DNA from: Hofstenia miamia
Taxonomy: Eukaryota > Xenacoelomorpha > Acoela
Direction of reading: 5' to 3'
Length of the DNA stretch: 64,000 bases
Assembly (NCBI GenBank): GCA_004352715.1
Contig: SCFE01000001.1
Span: 4,395,237-4,459,236 of the forward strand
Numbering within the stretch: position 1 is the first letter of the stretch; every line of letters starts with the position of its first letter. A program made the position numbers and the translations under genes. Of this stretch, positions 35,001 to 47,000 are shown in pieces. A model generated the notes under the pieces. That model worked only from the letters and a program-made list of their open reading frames with translations, was not told the origin of the DNA and did no database searches.

Positions 35001-38000
35001 NNNNNNNNNNNNNNNNNNNNNNNNNNNNNNNNNNNNNNNNNNNNNNNNNNNNNNNNNNNNNNNNNNNNNNNNNNNNNNNNNNNNNAGTGTTTTACGAACA
35101 TATATTGAAATTTAAAAAATTTATATATATATATATATAATACTATTACTACTACTACGAAACTTTATTATTAATCATGTACACGACAATGCATATAAAA
35201 GGTATGCACAATTAGTATATAACGAATAAACGATTATAATGATAAACATCAAATGCTTGAAGAGAACACTAGGAACGATTAAACGGACTACTCAGATTAT
35301 TTAGCATTTTACAGGATGAACAAGTAGAGAGGAGAAATATTTTGCAGGATTGGCGTTTATGTCTTTATGAGAGGTATTTGTAGAAAAGAAACTTGATCTA
35401 GTATTTAACTAAAGACGGTTTATATAACAATGAGTATATATTAAATGAAAAATTAGATTTAAGATATTTGAAATTAAAATTTAACTTGTGTACTATTTGT
35501 TTTATGACGAAATACATTTGTAATTAATTGTAGTTATATATGCTTCTTTTATCGATTATATTAGGAATGGTCATTATGATTTTTAGATATAATTTCAAAT
35601 GACAGCTCGCCACATCTTTCACATCGCCCAGCTCCTCAGCCGTCAGTGCATCCTCTGAAACCTGTTAATGATGTGTCAAATATTTCGGAATTAGAAAAGC
35701 CACCTTCGATAGCACCCGTTGAACAGATTTCTGATAAAGAAACCTCAATCTGCAGTGTGGATTATGAGAGCTTTAGAGTCAACACTAACGGGGATGTCAT
35801 TATGTTTAATGACATTGAAAAGTATGTGGTCTTTACTTTCGAATTGAATCACATTTCCATAGTACTTGCCATTGCCTCAAAATCCATATTGCATTTACTA
35901 ATGCCGCTAATAGGGGTTGTCCTTAACCTAACAATTATTGTTTAAAACATGTGATAGTTTCTTTAAAAAAAGTTTAATTATTCATAGCTAAGAACTAATA
36001 GATGTCCAAAATACGAAAACCACCGGATAAGGGAGTGTTTTCAAATACTTTAGGCATAGCAATCCATCAATTTTAAAAATCTCCAATATTGCTGTCATCT
36101 GGCAAGACACAGTAGCTCACTAAATTTTCAAAAAAACACCACTAAGATAGAAAATTGTCTTCTCTTTCTTTTTAAACTTAAATTTGCGACCTGGCTCTGT
36201 CTCGTCCAGGTCATTTTGATTTTGCACACCGCGCGCTGGAAGAGACACACAGATTGTCTTCAGAAAACAAAATATTTCAGTGTTGTTCTAATGGGCATTA
36301 GATCGCCTCATTACCTGAACACTAGGTATAGAAATATTTTTACAAAAATCGACTTTCTCATTGAAAAAAATTCCTATTTTCCATTTAATTCACATAAGAA
36401 TATGTTTTAGCACATATGGGACCCAGCCCATAGTTGTGTCCATGTAAAAGCTTTCAAAATTTCTTAACAAGCTCGGATAAAATTGTTCAAAAATGCGGAA
36501 AAATAGGTTTTTTACGTAAAAGTAGCTCTCGTAGAAATAGGCTTAAATCTCATTTTCTATACTTACGCATATTTTAAATTTTTTAAATTTATTGCTTGTA
36601 TCCTTAAAACCTATTTAATTTTATATTTTTAGAATTCACTCTTCAGGATTCAATGGTACTCAAGCAGCACCTGTCACTCAGATTTCAGAAGATCTTGCAA
36701 CCACAATCGCCCTTAGTCAGGCAAAACCTCTCTCATACCCATACTCCACGAGCTCAATTACTTTACCTCAAGTCTCTAATCCCAAAGTCAATGCCTCAAG
36801 CGATATGGGTCTATTACTTTGCTACATATCTCATTTATAAAGTTAAGCTTAAAACTAGAGATTTGAAGAAATATTGAAACAGCACTTTGAACAATTTGCT
36901 TAAAAATATAAAATTGAATAAGATTTAATAATCAAGTAAGCATTGCAACGGACTCGATTTATTCATTTACTGGAAATAATTGATATAAAATTATTTTAAA
37001 TTACAGGGTCGCTCAAATTAATTACATAACACATTTTTTAGCTTCTATTTTACAGTATTGTATTCAGAAAATAAGAAGCGCATATTTATTTAGAAGGAAT
37101 GAACAAATAAGCTTTAAATACGACAAGCAACGTTTAATAACCTGTGTAACCTCCCTTTTCCTGCTTTAATTTCGCAACTCTGCGCGGCATACTTGAAACA
37201 ACTTGTTTACAAAAATCATTGAATTCATCATCATTGTTCCAAACATTATTGACCACAGAAATCAACTCCTCACGATTCAAAATTGAGTGTTTGCATACTT
37301 TTTCTTTTAATTTTCCCCACACGTTCTCGATACAATTCATATCGGGGCTGAAAGGTGGCCAGTCGAGAACAAATATGCCGTGATTAGAAAAGAATCTGGA
37401 AACTTCATTAGCCTTATGGGGGGCATTTTGTTGCTGAATGAAATTCTGCTGATGGTGATGAATTATTAAGTCTCTAATACAGTCTGGAGTGTCTGTCATA
37501 AGTGAAATTTGAGAAAAAATGACTGCCGGAAAAATAAACGTCAAATTTAATCATCTGTCCTTAAAAGCATGATCAACTAGTCAATTTGCTGAGAAAGTGC
37601 AAACTATGGCGCCATGGCTACCTGTTCAACTAGTCATGATCAACTAGTCAATTTGCTGAGAACATGCAAACTGTGGCGCCATGGTTATCTGTTCAACTAG
37701 CTAAAAAATGTGTTATGTAATTAATTTGAGCGACCCTGTACAAATTTATCATTTTCACTTGTAACTTTATTATTTTCAATGGCAACTAATTTTATACCAA
37801 ATGCATATCATAAATTAAATTCAATTTTATGACTAGGTTTAATTATAATGTATACAAAATTTGCATATTTGACGATTTAATTCAATTTTGAAATGTATTT
37901 ACCAAAACGTATCATAAAACTCTACAAAGACAGTGGAGTTCATGATAGGATTTTTTAAAAGTCCATATATTGTCCACACATAATTTTTAATTTGTTTTAG

Positions 38001-41000
38001 TTTGTTTTCATTTTTTCCAAGGCTTAAATTATGTTCACATATGATTAGTATTTATTTATTTTGACCAACATATGTGCATTAAAAACGAAATGTAAATAAT
38101 ATTTTTTAGCTCCAATTGGCGGTGATCCACAATTAGAACAATTGAAAGTTTTATATCAGGCAAGAGGTAGAAAGATCAACGAACTTAATGAAACATTGGA
38201 GAGAATACGTGATGAATCTGCCAAAGAAATTCGATTACTAAAGCATGAGTTATCGATAAGCGCAGGTATTACGTTCGGCAAATCATGATTCATGTTGTAA
38301 TGTATTTTTTCATTAAATATCACCATTACTGCATGTGATTCGTATATGAAAATAAAGTTCTTAAGCATTTCAGCATGAATCTCTAAAGTATGATGCAAAC
38401 ATTGATTTCATGTCTATGAATGTGCTTAGTTTGCCCATTTTAGATACAGTGAATAGCAACACTGTACGTTTGGAACAATCCCGTCATCTCGTCTCAACAC
38501 TGAAAAACGAATTAGACAGCAGAGATGCTGTAATACAGACTAAGGATGCCACCATATCCTCGCTTCAATCTTCGAAAGAGGAAGTTAGTCTTTGGATTTA
38601 TAGCAACCATGTGTCAGTTACTAACGTTAAATTGATCTAATTTACTTGTATAAACTATATTTCTATAAGTTCGTTCATTGTGATATTGTAACATGAAAGC
38701 TTTAGTATTCAAATGATATTGATGTAACTTTAATATTCTTCTATTCTCAAAGAGATATTGAACATTAAATATTATGCTTGTCTTCAAGTATTTTGGTATT
38801 GTCTAAAAATGCGATGTAGAATTTGAATTTCGACATAAGGAAACTGAAGCTGCTTTTTAATAGTAAAAACGTTGCATTAAGCAAATGGTAAGCATCCTAT
38901 CACAATTAATAAATCATCTATGACCCCACATTAGGGTGGTACATGTTTGTACCAGCAATACTTTAGGGAGTCCATTAATGATTGCTAAAAATGAATATCA
39001 AGAAACTGGGTTAAATATAATATTTTCAGACAAATGGGTTGATAAACGCCCTTTTTAACAACATGATTCGTTTAGTATTTTCAAATCAGTGATCAGATTG
39101 ATCAAACAAGAATATCAAGTAGAAACGACAAAGATTTGAAAAACAGTTAGCAATTTCCCTGGAACTTTATAAATATATTAACTTGTCATTATCAAAAAAT
39201 GTGTCAAGCAAAATACGAATAAACCGTAAATTATAGCAGTCTAGAATGTTTAAGTGGAATATATATGTACCACTAACCCTCAAAGAGTTAAACACTAGTT
39301 GTGAATAACATTTATCCACATTGTTTTTAACCATCTATTTTGATTCATATACTTTTTGGTATTTGGCGTACTCGTAACTGCAATAATGTATATTTTTGCT
39401 ATTACCAAATCTCTGCTCGGTATTAAACCTAACCTGAACTTGTAATTTTATCACAATGCCTAGATGTTGAAAATTTCCCTTATGGTAGTTTTTCAATAAT
39501 AAGAATTACGTGTGCATTTGGTTTTAGTTGCGTATATTTTAGTTGCATAAACGCTTACAGTTTGCAGAGACCAATATCGATTTGTTGAATTTTCAGTTGG
39601 CTGACTTATGCAGCTCGGATACTCTCTCCCGTGCAAGGGATCAACATGATGCAGTGGTTAGAGGTATACAAGAGAAGCGCAACGAAGAAGTTTTAGCTGC
39701 TCAACAAAGAATCGATTCACTCTCACTTCAACTTGATGACAAGGTTTTACTAATTGCCTTCGATTTTAAAACTTTATTTTCATAAAACAGATTTTACATG
39801 TAGTTTTCATTAGTTGTTCAATTCAAGCTTTAAGGCCTGGCGGAGATACCAGGGAAACGCCGAGCAACAAAGCGATTACCATTTCCCTTCGAATTCCCCA
39901 CCGGGGTGAATTCCCCCCGCAGGGCCACACATGCATCAGANNNNNNNNNNNNNNNNNNNNNNNNNNNNNNNNNNNNNNNNNNNNNNNNNNNNNNNNNNNN
40001 NNNNNNNNNNNNNNNNNNNNNNNNNNNNNNNNNNNNNNNNNNNNNNNNNNNNNNNNNNNNNNNNNNNNNNNNNNNNNNNNNNNNNNNNNNNNNNNNNNNN
40101 NNNNNNNNNNNNNNNNNNNNNNNNNNNNNNNNNNNNNNNNNNNNNNNNNNNNNNNNNNNNNNNNNNNNNNNNNNNNNNNNNNNNNNNNNNNNNNNNNNNN
40201 NNNNNNNNNNNNNNNNNNNNNNNNNNNNNNNNNNNNNNNNNNNNNNNNNNNNNNNNNNNNNNNNNNNNNNNNNNNNNNNNNNNNNNNNNNNNNNNNNNNN
40301 NNNNNNNNNNNNNNNNNNNNNNNNNNNNNNNNNNNNNNNNNNNNNNNNNNNNNNNNNNNNNNNNNNNNNNNNNNNNNNNNNNNNNNNNNNNNNNNNNNNN
40401 NNNNNNNNNNNNNNNNNNNNNNNNNNNNNNNNNNNNNNNNNNNNNNNNNNNNNNNNNNNNNNNNNNNNNNNNNNNNNNNNNNNNNNNNNNNNNNNNNNNN
40501 NNNNNNNNNNNNNNNNNNNNNNNNNNNNNNNNNNNNNNNNNNNNNNNNNNNNNNNNNNNNNNNNNNNNNNNNNNNNNNNNNNNNNNNNNNNNNNNNNNNN
40601 NNNNNNNNNNNNNNNNNNNNNNNNNNNNNNNNNNNNNNNNNNNNNNNNNNNNNNNNNNNNNNNNNNNNNNNNNNNNNNNNNNNNNNNNNNNNNNNNNNNN
40701 NNNNNNNNNNNNNNNNNNNNNNNNNNNNNNNNNNNNNNNNNNNNNNNNNNNNNNNNNNNNNNNNNNNNNNNNNNNNNNNNNNNNNNNNNNNNNNNNNNNN
40801 NNNNNNNNNNNNNNNNNNNNNNNNNNNNNNNNNNNNNNNNNNNNNNNNNNNNNNNNNNNNNNNNNNNNNNNNNNNNNNNNNNNNNNNNNNNNNNNNNNNN
40901 NNNNNNNNNNNNNNNNNNNNNNNNNNNNNNNNNNNNNNNNCTCTCATACCCATACTCCACGAGCTCAATTACTTTACCTCAAGTCTCTAATCCCAAAGTC

Positions 41001-44000
41001 AATGCCTCAAGCGATATGGGTCTATTACTTTGCTACATATCTCATTTATAAAGTTAAGCTTAAAACTAGAGATTTGAAGAAATATTGAAACAGCACTTTG
41101 AACAATTTGCTTAAAAATATAAAATTGAATAAGATTTAATAATCAAGTAAGCATTGCAACGGACTCGATTTATTCATTTACTGGAAATAATTGATATAAA
41201 ATTATTTTAAATTACAAATTTATCATTTTCACTTGTAACTTTATTATTTTCAATGGCAACTAATTTTATACCAAATGCATATCATAAATTAAATTCAATT
41301 TTATGACTAGGTTTAATTATAATGTTGTATACAAATATTTGCATACTTGACGATTTAATTCAAATTTGAAATGTATTTACCAAAACGTATCATAAAACAA
41401 GGTGTTAGCGAGTTTTCAGAAAAATGTTAACTATTGCAACTCTACAATGACAGTGGAGTTCATGATATGATTTTTTAAAAGTCCATATATTGTCCACACA
41501 TAATTTTTATTTTGTTTTAGTTTGTTTTCATTTTTTCCTAGGCTTAAATTATGTTCACATATGATTAGTATTTATTTATTCTGACCAACATATGTACATT
41601 AAAAACGAAATGTAAATAATATTTTTAGCTCCAATTGGCGATGATCCACAATTAGAACAATTGAAAGTGTTATATCAGGCCAGAGGTAGAAAGATCAACG
41701 AACTTAATGAAACATTGGAGAGAATACGTGATGAATCTGCCAAAGAAATTCGATTATTAAAGCACGAGTTATCGATAAGCGCAGGTAATACGTTCGGCAA
41801 AAAATCATGATTCATGTTGTAATGTATTTTTTCATTAAATATCACCATTACTACAGTACATGTGATTCGTATATGAAAATAGAGTTCTTAAGCATTTTAG
41901 AATGAATCTCTAAATTATGATGCAAACATTGATTTCATGTCTATGAATGTGCTTAGTTTGCCCATTTTAGATACAGTGAATAGCAACACTGTACGTTTGG
42001 AACAATCCCGTCATCTCGTCTCAACACTGAAAAACGAATTAGACAGCAGAGATGCTGTAATACAGACTAAGGATGCCACCATATCCTCGCTTCAATCTTC
42101 GAAAGAGGAAGTTAGTCTTTGGATTTATAGCAACCATGTGTCAGTTACTAACGTTAAATTGATCTAATTTACTTGTATAAACTATATTTCTATAAGTTCG
42201 TTCATTGTGATATTGTAACATGAAAGCTTTAGTATTCAAATGATATTGATGTAAATTTAATATTCTTCTATTCTCAAGGAGATATTGAATATTAAATATT
42301 ATGCTTGTCTTCAAGTATTTTGGTATTGTCTAAAAATGCGATGTAGAATTTGAATTTCGACATAAGGAAACTGAAGCTGCTTTTTAATAGTAAAAACGTT
42401 GCATTAAGCAAATGGTAAGCATCCTATCACAATTAATAAATCATCTATGACCCCACATTAGGGTGGTACATGTTTGTACCAGCAATACTTTAGGGAGTCC
42501 ATTAATGATTGCTAAAAATGAATATCAAGAAACTGGGTTAAATATAATATTTTCAGACAAATGGGTTGATAAACGCCCTTTTTAACAACATGATTCGTTT
42601 AGTATTTTCAAATCAGTGATCAGATTGATCAAACAAGAATATCAAGTAGAAACGACAAAGATTTGAAAAACAGTTAGCAATTTCCCTGGAACTTTATAAA
42701 TATATTAACTTGTCATTATCAAAAAATGTGTCAAGCAAAATACGAATAAACCGTAAATTATAGCAGTCTAGAATGTTTAAGTGGAATATATATGTACCAC
42801 CAACCCTCAAAGAGTTAAACACTATCTGTGAATAACATTTATCAACATTGTTTTTAACTATCTATTTTGATTGATATACTTTTTGGTATTTGGCGTAATC
42901 GTAACTGCAATAATGTATATTTTTGTTATTACCAAATCTCTGCTCGGTATTAAACCTAACCTTAACTTGTAATTTTATCACAATGCCTAGATGTTGAAAA
43001 TTTCCCTTATGGTAGTTTTTCAATAATAAGAATTACGTGTGCATTTGGTTTTAGGTGCGTATATTTTAGTTGCATAAACGCTTACAGTTTGCAGAGACCA
43101 ATATCGATTTGTTGAATTTTCAGTTGGCTGACTTATGCAGCTCGGATACTCTCTCCCGTGCAAGGGATCAACATGATGCAGTGGTTAGAGGTATACAAGA
43201 GAAGCGCAACGAAGAAGTTTTAGCTGCTCAACAAAGAATCGATTCACTCTCACTTCAACTTGATGACAAGGTTTTACTAATTGCCTTCGATTTTAAAACT
43301 TTATTTTCATAAAACAGATTTTACATGTAGTTTTCATTAGTTGTTCAATTCAAGCTTTAAGGCCTGGCGGAGATACCAGGGAAACGCCGAGCAACAAAGC
43401 GATTACCATTTCCCTTCGAATTCCCCACCGGGGTGAATTCCCCCCGCAGGGCCACACATGCATCAGAAAGATGCAGTTACCATCTAAAGCTCCCAAGAAA
43501 ATAGTTATCTGACCATTAAAATAGAACTCATCGCGAAATCTCCCTGATGTATGTGCCGGGCCTTAGCAACCACTTTCGAGAAACTGTTTGGTTTTTCAAG
43601 CATGGAACCGAAATTTATTTCCACTCTATTCGTATTAGATACAAGAACCTAGAAGTTCAACAATCACTTGGCTACGATATTACTTTAGAATCTACAACTA
43701 CATTGAATTTAAAAAATTGAAAAGTGATCATTCCAAATTGATTGAAATTTAAACAAATTACACGGTTTTTGCCCATTTAAATTTCAAGCATCTTATACCT
43801 GGTTAAAACATCCTGTGCCAGTATATGTATGTCAAGATCGCAGCTGCCGAATCTTTCGTTTAAAACAACTCACTGTTGTCTTAGGGAGTTTGACACACTA
43901 GTGACCGCACTAGTGGTGTACTAACTTGGATCCCCCGTGCTGTTTTAAACACAAAATGAGTGTGCTACATTGTAATCGAATTTCGTAAAAATTAAAAATG

Positions 44001-47000
44001 CAGCATAGTTAGTGGTTGAGTAAACATTTTCATTGTGGTATTTTCTGATTAGTCCAGTGTTGGGAAAAAATCCGATTTAAATNTAATAAGAATTAAGTTT
44101 GCATTTGGTTTTAGTTGCGTATATTTTAGTTGCATAAACGCTTACAGTTTGCAGAGACCAATATCGATTTGTTGAATTTTCAGTTGGCTGACTTATGCAG
44201 CTCGGATACTCTCTCCCGTGCAAGGGATCAACATGATGCAGTGGTTAGAGGTATACAAGAGAAGCGCAACGAAGAAGTTTTAGCTGCTCAACAAAGAATC
44301 GATTCACTCTCACTTCAACTTGATGACAAGGTTTTACTAATTGCCTTCGATTTTAAAACTTTATTTTCATAAAACAGATTTTACATGTAGTTTTCATTAG
44401 TTGTTCAATTCAAGCTTTAAGGCCTGGCGGAGATACCAGGGAAACGCCGAGCAACAAAGCGATTACCATTTCCCTTCGAATTCCCCACCGGGGTGAATTC
44501 CCCCCGCAGGGCCACACATGCATCAGAAAGATGCAGTTACCATCTAAAGCTCCCAAGAAAATAGTTATCTGACCATTAAAATAGAACTCATCGCGAAATC
44601 TCCCTGATGTATGTGCCGGGCCTTAGCAACCACTTTCGAGAAACTGTTTGGTTTTTCAAGCATGGAACCGAAATTTATTTCCACTCTATTCGTATTAGAT
44701 ACAAGAACCTAGAAGTTCAACAATCACTTGGCTACGATATTACTTTAGAATCTACAACTACATTGAATTTAAAAAATTGAAATGTGATCATTCCAAATTG
44801 ATTGAATTTAAACAAATTAGACGGTTTTTGCCAATATAAATTTCAAGCATCTTATGCATGGTTAGAACATCCCGCGCCGGTAATTTGAAATAAACTGAAG
44901 ATAAAAAACATGCAAAACAACATTTCAGGGCTGACCAATTCATTCCAATATCAGGGCAATGACTTCAAAACAATTAGAATACACTACTTGCATCTCTTTT
45001 AGTGTACTTGATTTAAATCAATAATTTAACTAATAATTTGCTTTGATTTAAATCATGATTTAAATCCGATTTAAATCAATGATTTAAATCAAGTGATTTA
45101 AATCGACCAACACTGGATTAGTCTAATAAGATATTTAACCTTAAACAGCCTGTGGATCCTTACTCAAAAATAGGTGATTGGAGCTACCCCAACGAGACAT
45201 AAATAATTTAAAATTATTCATTTTTCCCTCTGTGCTATTATATCAAGGGCTTTATTGAAAATTCCTATTTTATTTAGCCAAACTACAGGTTCTATTGTTT
45301 GTAAATACTTCTCCACTCCAATTAATGAGACTGGTTTAGAGTGATGAATTAGCCAAACTCTTCGATGAACTCGCTCACGTCAGACGCAATTATGATAAGC
45401 AAAAGGTTGAAAATGCTGAGATTATTAACCGACTCCAAGAGGCTTTAGAACGCAGTCAGAAACAATGTAGACAACTGCTTGATGCAGGTATAATATACTA
45501 ATTGCATTCAATTCTTTCATTTGTTAAGGTGCTGGTGCCGACTCGGTGACTTTGCAGCAGGCGTTGCGGTCGCAGCAAATGAGTGAGAGCATTGTTGAAT
45601 TGCAGAAAGAAGAAATTCGTGAATTGCGCGATCAAATCCAACAGTACGAGTTAAAAAAAGACGCATCTGCCGCTTACGAATCATTCACTGCCCTTAACAT
45701 GTAATTGTGTTTTTATATGAAAATTCATTGGGTTGGTTCTAATGCGCCATCTAGTTTCGCGGGATTTACTGGTTGTACTTTACGCTCTGCGCAATGTATT
45801 ATCACCACTGTGTCCAAAATGTGAAAAAATCATATATATATCTGTTGTTTATGCGTAGATTTAAACGCTGTCCAAATCTCGTGAAAAGAAATTGTCGCGC
45901 AAAGCACTATTTTATAGAGGGTCCTTTTCTATACTGCCGTTTTGATATACCCACATTAAGCTTCCACAAAAATGTTTCCAATAGTTGTTTGAAAATTTTA
46001 TTGACCATCAATGTATTCAATATTCAGGTAAAGATGGAATAGCATCTCATTGTCTATTCTTACGAATTCTCTACTTAAAAATGGACTTTCTGTAAACTTC
46101 CAGATTAAAATATTAATATGCGTACATCTTCGAAGTTCCATTTAAGTAGAAATACTAGCGGACGTCTGCGCTATTATCAAAATCTTTAGGATTTAATTGG
46201 AATAATATGAAACGTGTTTACTTGATAATCTTTAATTGTAATAAATATAAAACGAGATGTCTATGCATCTTATATATTTTCATAAAACTTTGTTTAAGAT
46301 GACTTATAATTAGTTTTAATATTAACTTCGACCTAAGTTTCTTACGTTTATGAGCTAATTAATGCTACTTTAGAAACCAAGAATTCGCTTCAAAGAACAG
46401 TGAATCATTAACCAGTCTTCGTAGCAAATTAGAGCAAGAGTTTGCTAAAGAAAGAGAAACTCTAACTAACCAATACGAAGAGCGCATGAAAAAACTGAAG
46501 TATATTCACTTTATGCAAATGCAATCTATCAATAATAATGCGTTTCTCTAACTTAAATTCGATAAAGTTTATTAAATTTTTTGTGCATTAACAAGTCATT
46601 TGTCTAATCAGTTATCGCAGTTTTTGATAGCCTAAGGCACTTCAACCTTCAATCGTTCTATTTTGACAAGAATTTAATAAAAATATATTTATTACCTATT
46701 TGTTATTTATTAAGACTTTAAAACTAAATATTTGTATTCGTAAGAATCTAATATCATGTTCTATAGAAGTGAGTTCGACGAGGCTGCCAAAGAAAGCGAA
46801 CGCGCTAAAAATTTCTACGTCTCCCTCTCGGATGAAGCAAAGCAAAGAGAAGCTAGTTTGAAGGCTGATTACAATCTCAAAATAACGGAATTGAACGGTA
46901 TGTTCATTAGCTACTTGTATCTCTCATTCCAATTGTTACAGATCAAATCATCAATGAAAGAACTAAATTCAAAGCCGATTTTCTTAAAAGTGAAGAATTC

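Larger units (their letters stand above)
37004..37738 (-). mobile_element. Short Tc1/mariner-type element, 735 bp, perfect 40-bp terminal inverted repeats
   Basis: The element begins CAGGGTCGCTCAAATTAATT and ends with its exact complement. The inverted repeats are identical over 40 bp (37004-37043 and 37699-37738). TA dinucleotides at 37002-37003 and 37739-37740 are the target duplication. The empty site is preserved at 41213-41214 in the sister copy, proving its exact limits. It carries only the C-terminal third of a transposase on the minus strand, so it can move only with help. Identical ends and presence in one copy only mark it as young. Confidence 0.95.
36730..39940 (+). repeat. Haplotype-like copy A of exons 7(3' part)-10
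   Basis: Matches 40941-43467 along its length, with scattered substitutions and small indels. The one large difference is the 735-bp Tc1/mariner insertion (37004-37738), present only here. It is followed by exactly 1000 N. Exon 8 differs by an amino-acid change (GGD here, GDD in copy B) and silent changes, a level typical of alleles. Confidence 0.85.

Noticed and set aside
35646-35945. Exon 6 extended to the end of its open frame (100 codons)
   Set aside because: A good donor (GTATGT at 35822) with the phase required by exon 7 ends the exon earlier. The extension becomes hydrophobic and unlike the rest of the protein.
39543-44330. Three identical exon-10 copies as a genuine internal repeat of the protein
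   Set aside because: The copies are near-identical at silent and intron sites and are bounded by a 1000-N gap and a single n. The exon set cannot be spliced in series in frame. Allelic copies explain this better.
45047-45103. Regularly recurring GATTTAAATC as a CRISPR-like or regulatory array
   Set aside because: Spacing is irregular and tiny, with no spacers of constant length, and it lies directly inside a hAT right end. Subterminal transposon repeats explain it.
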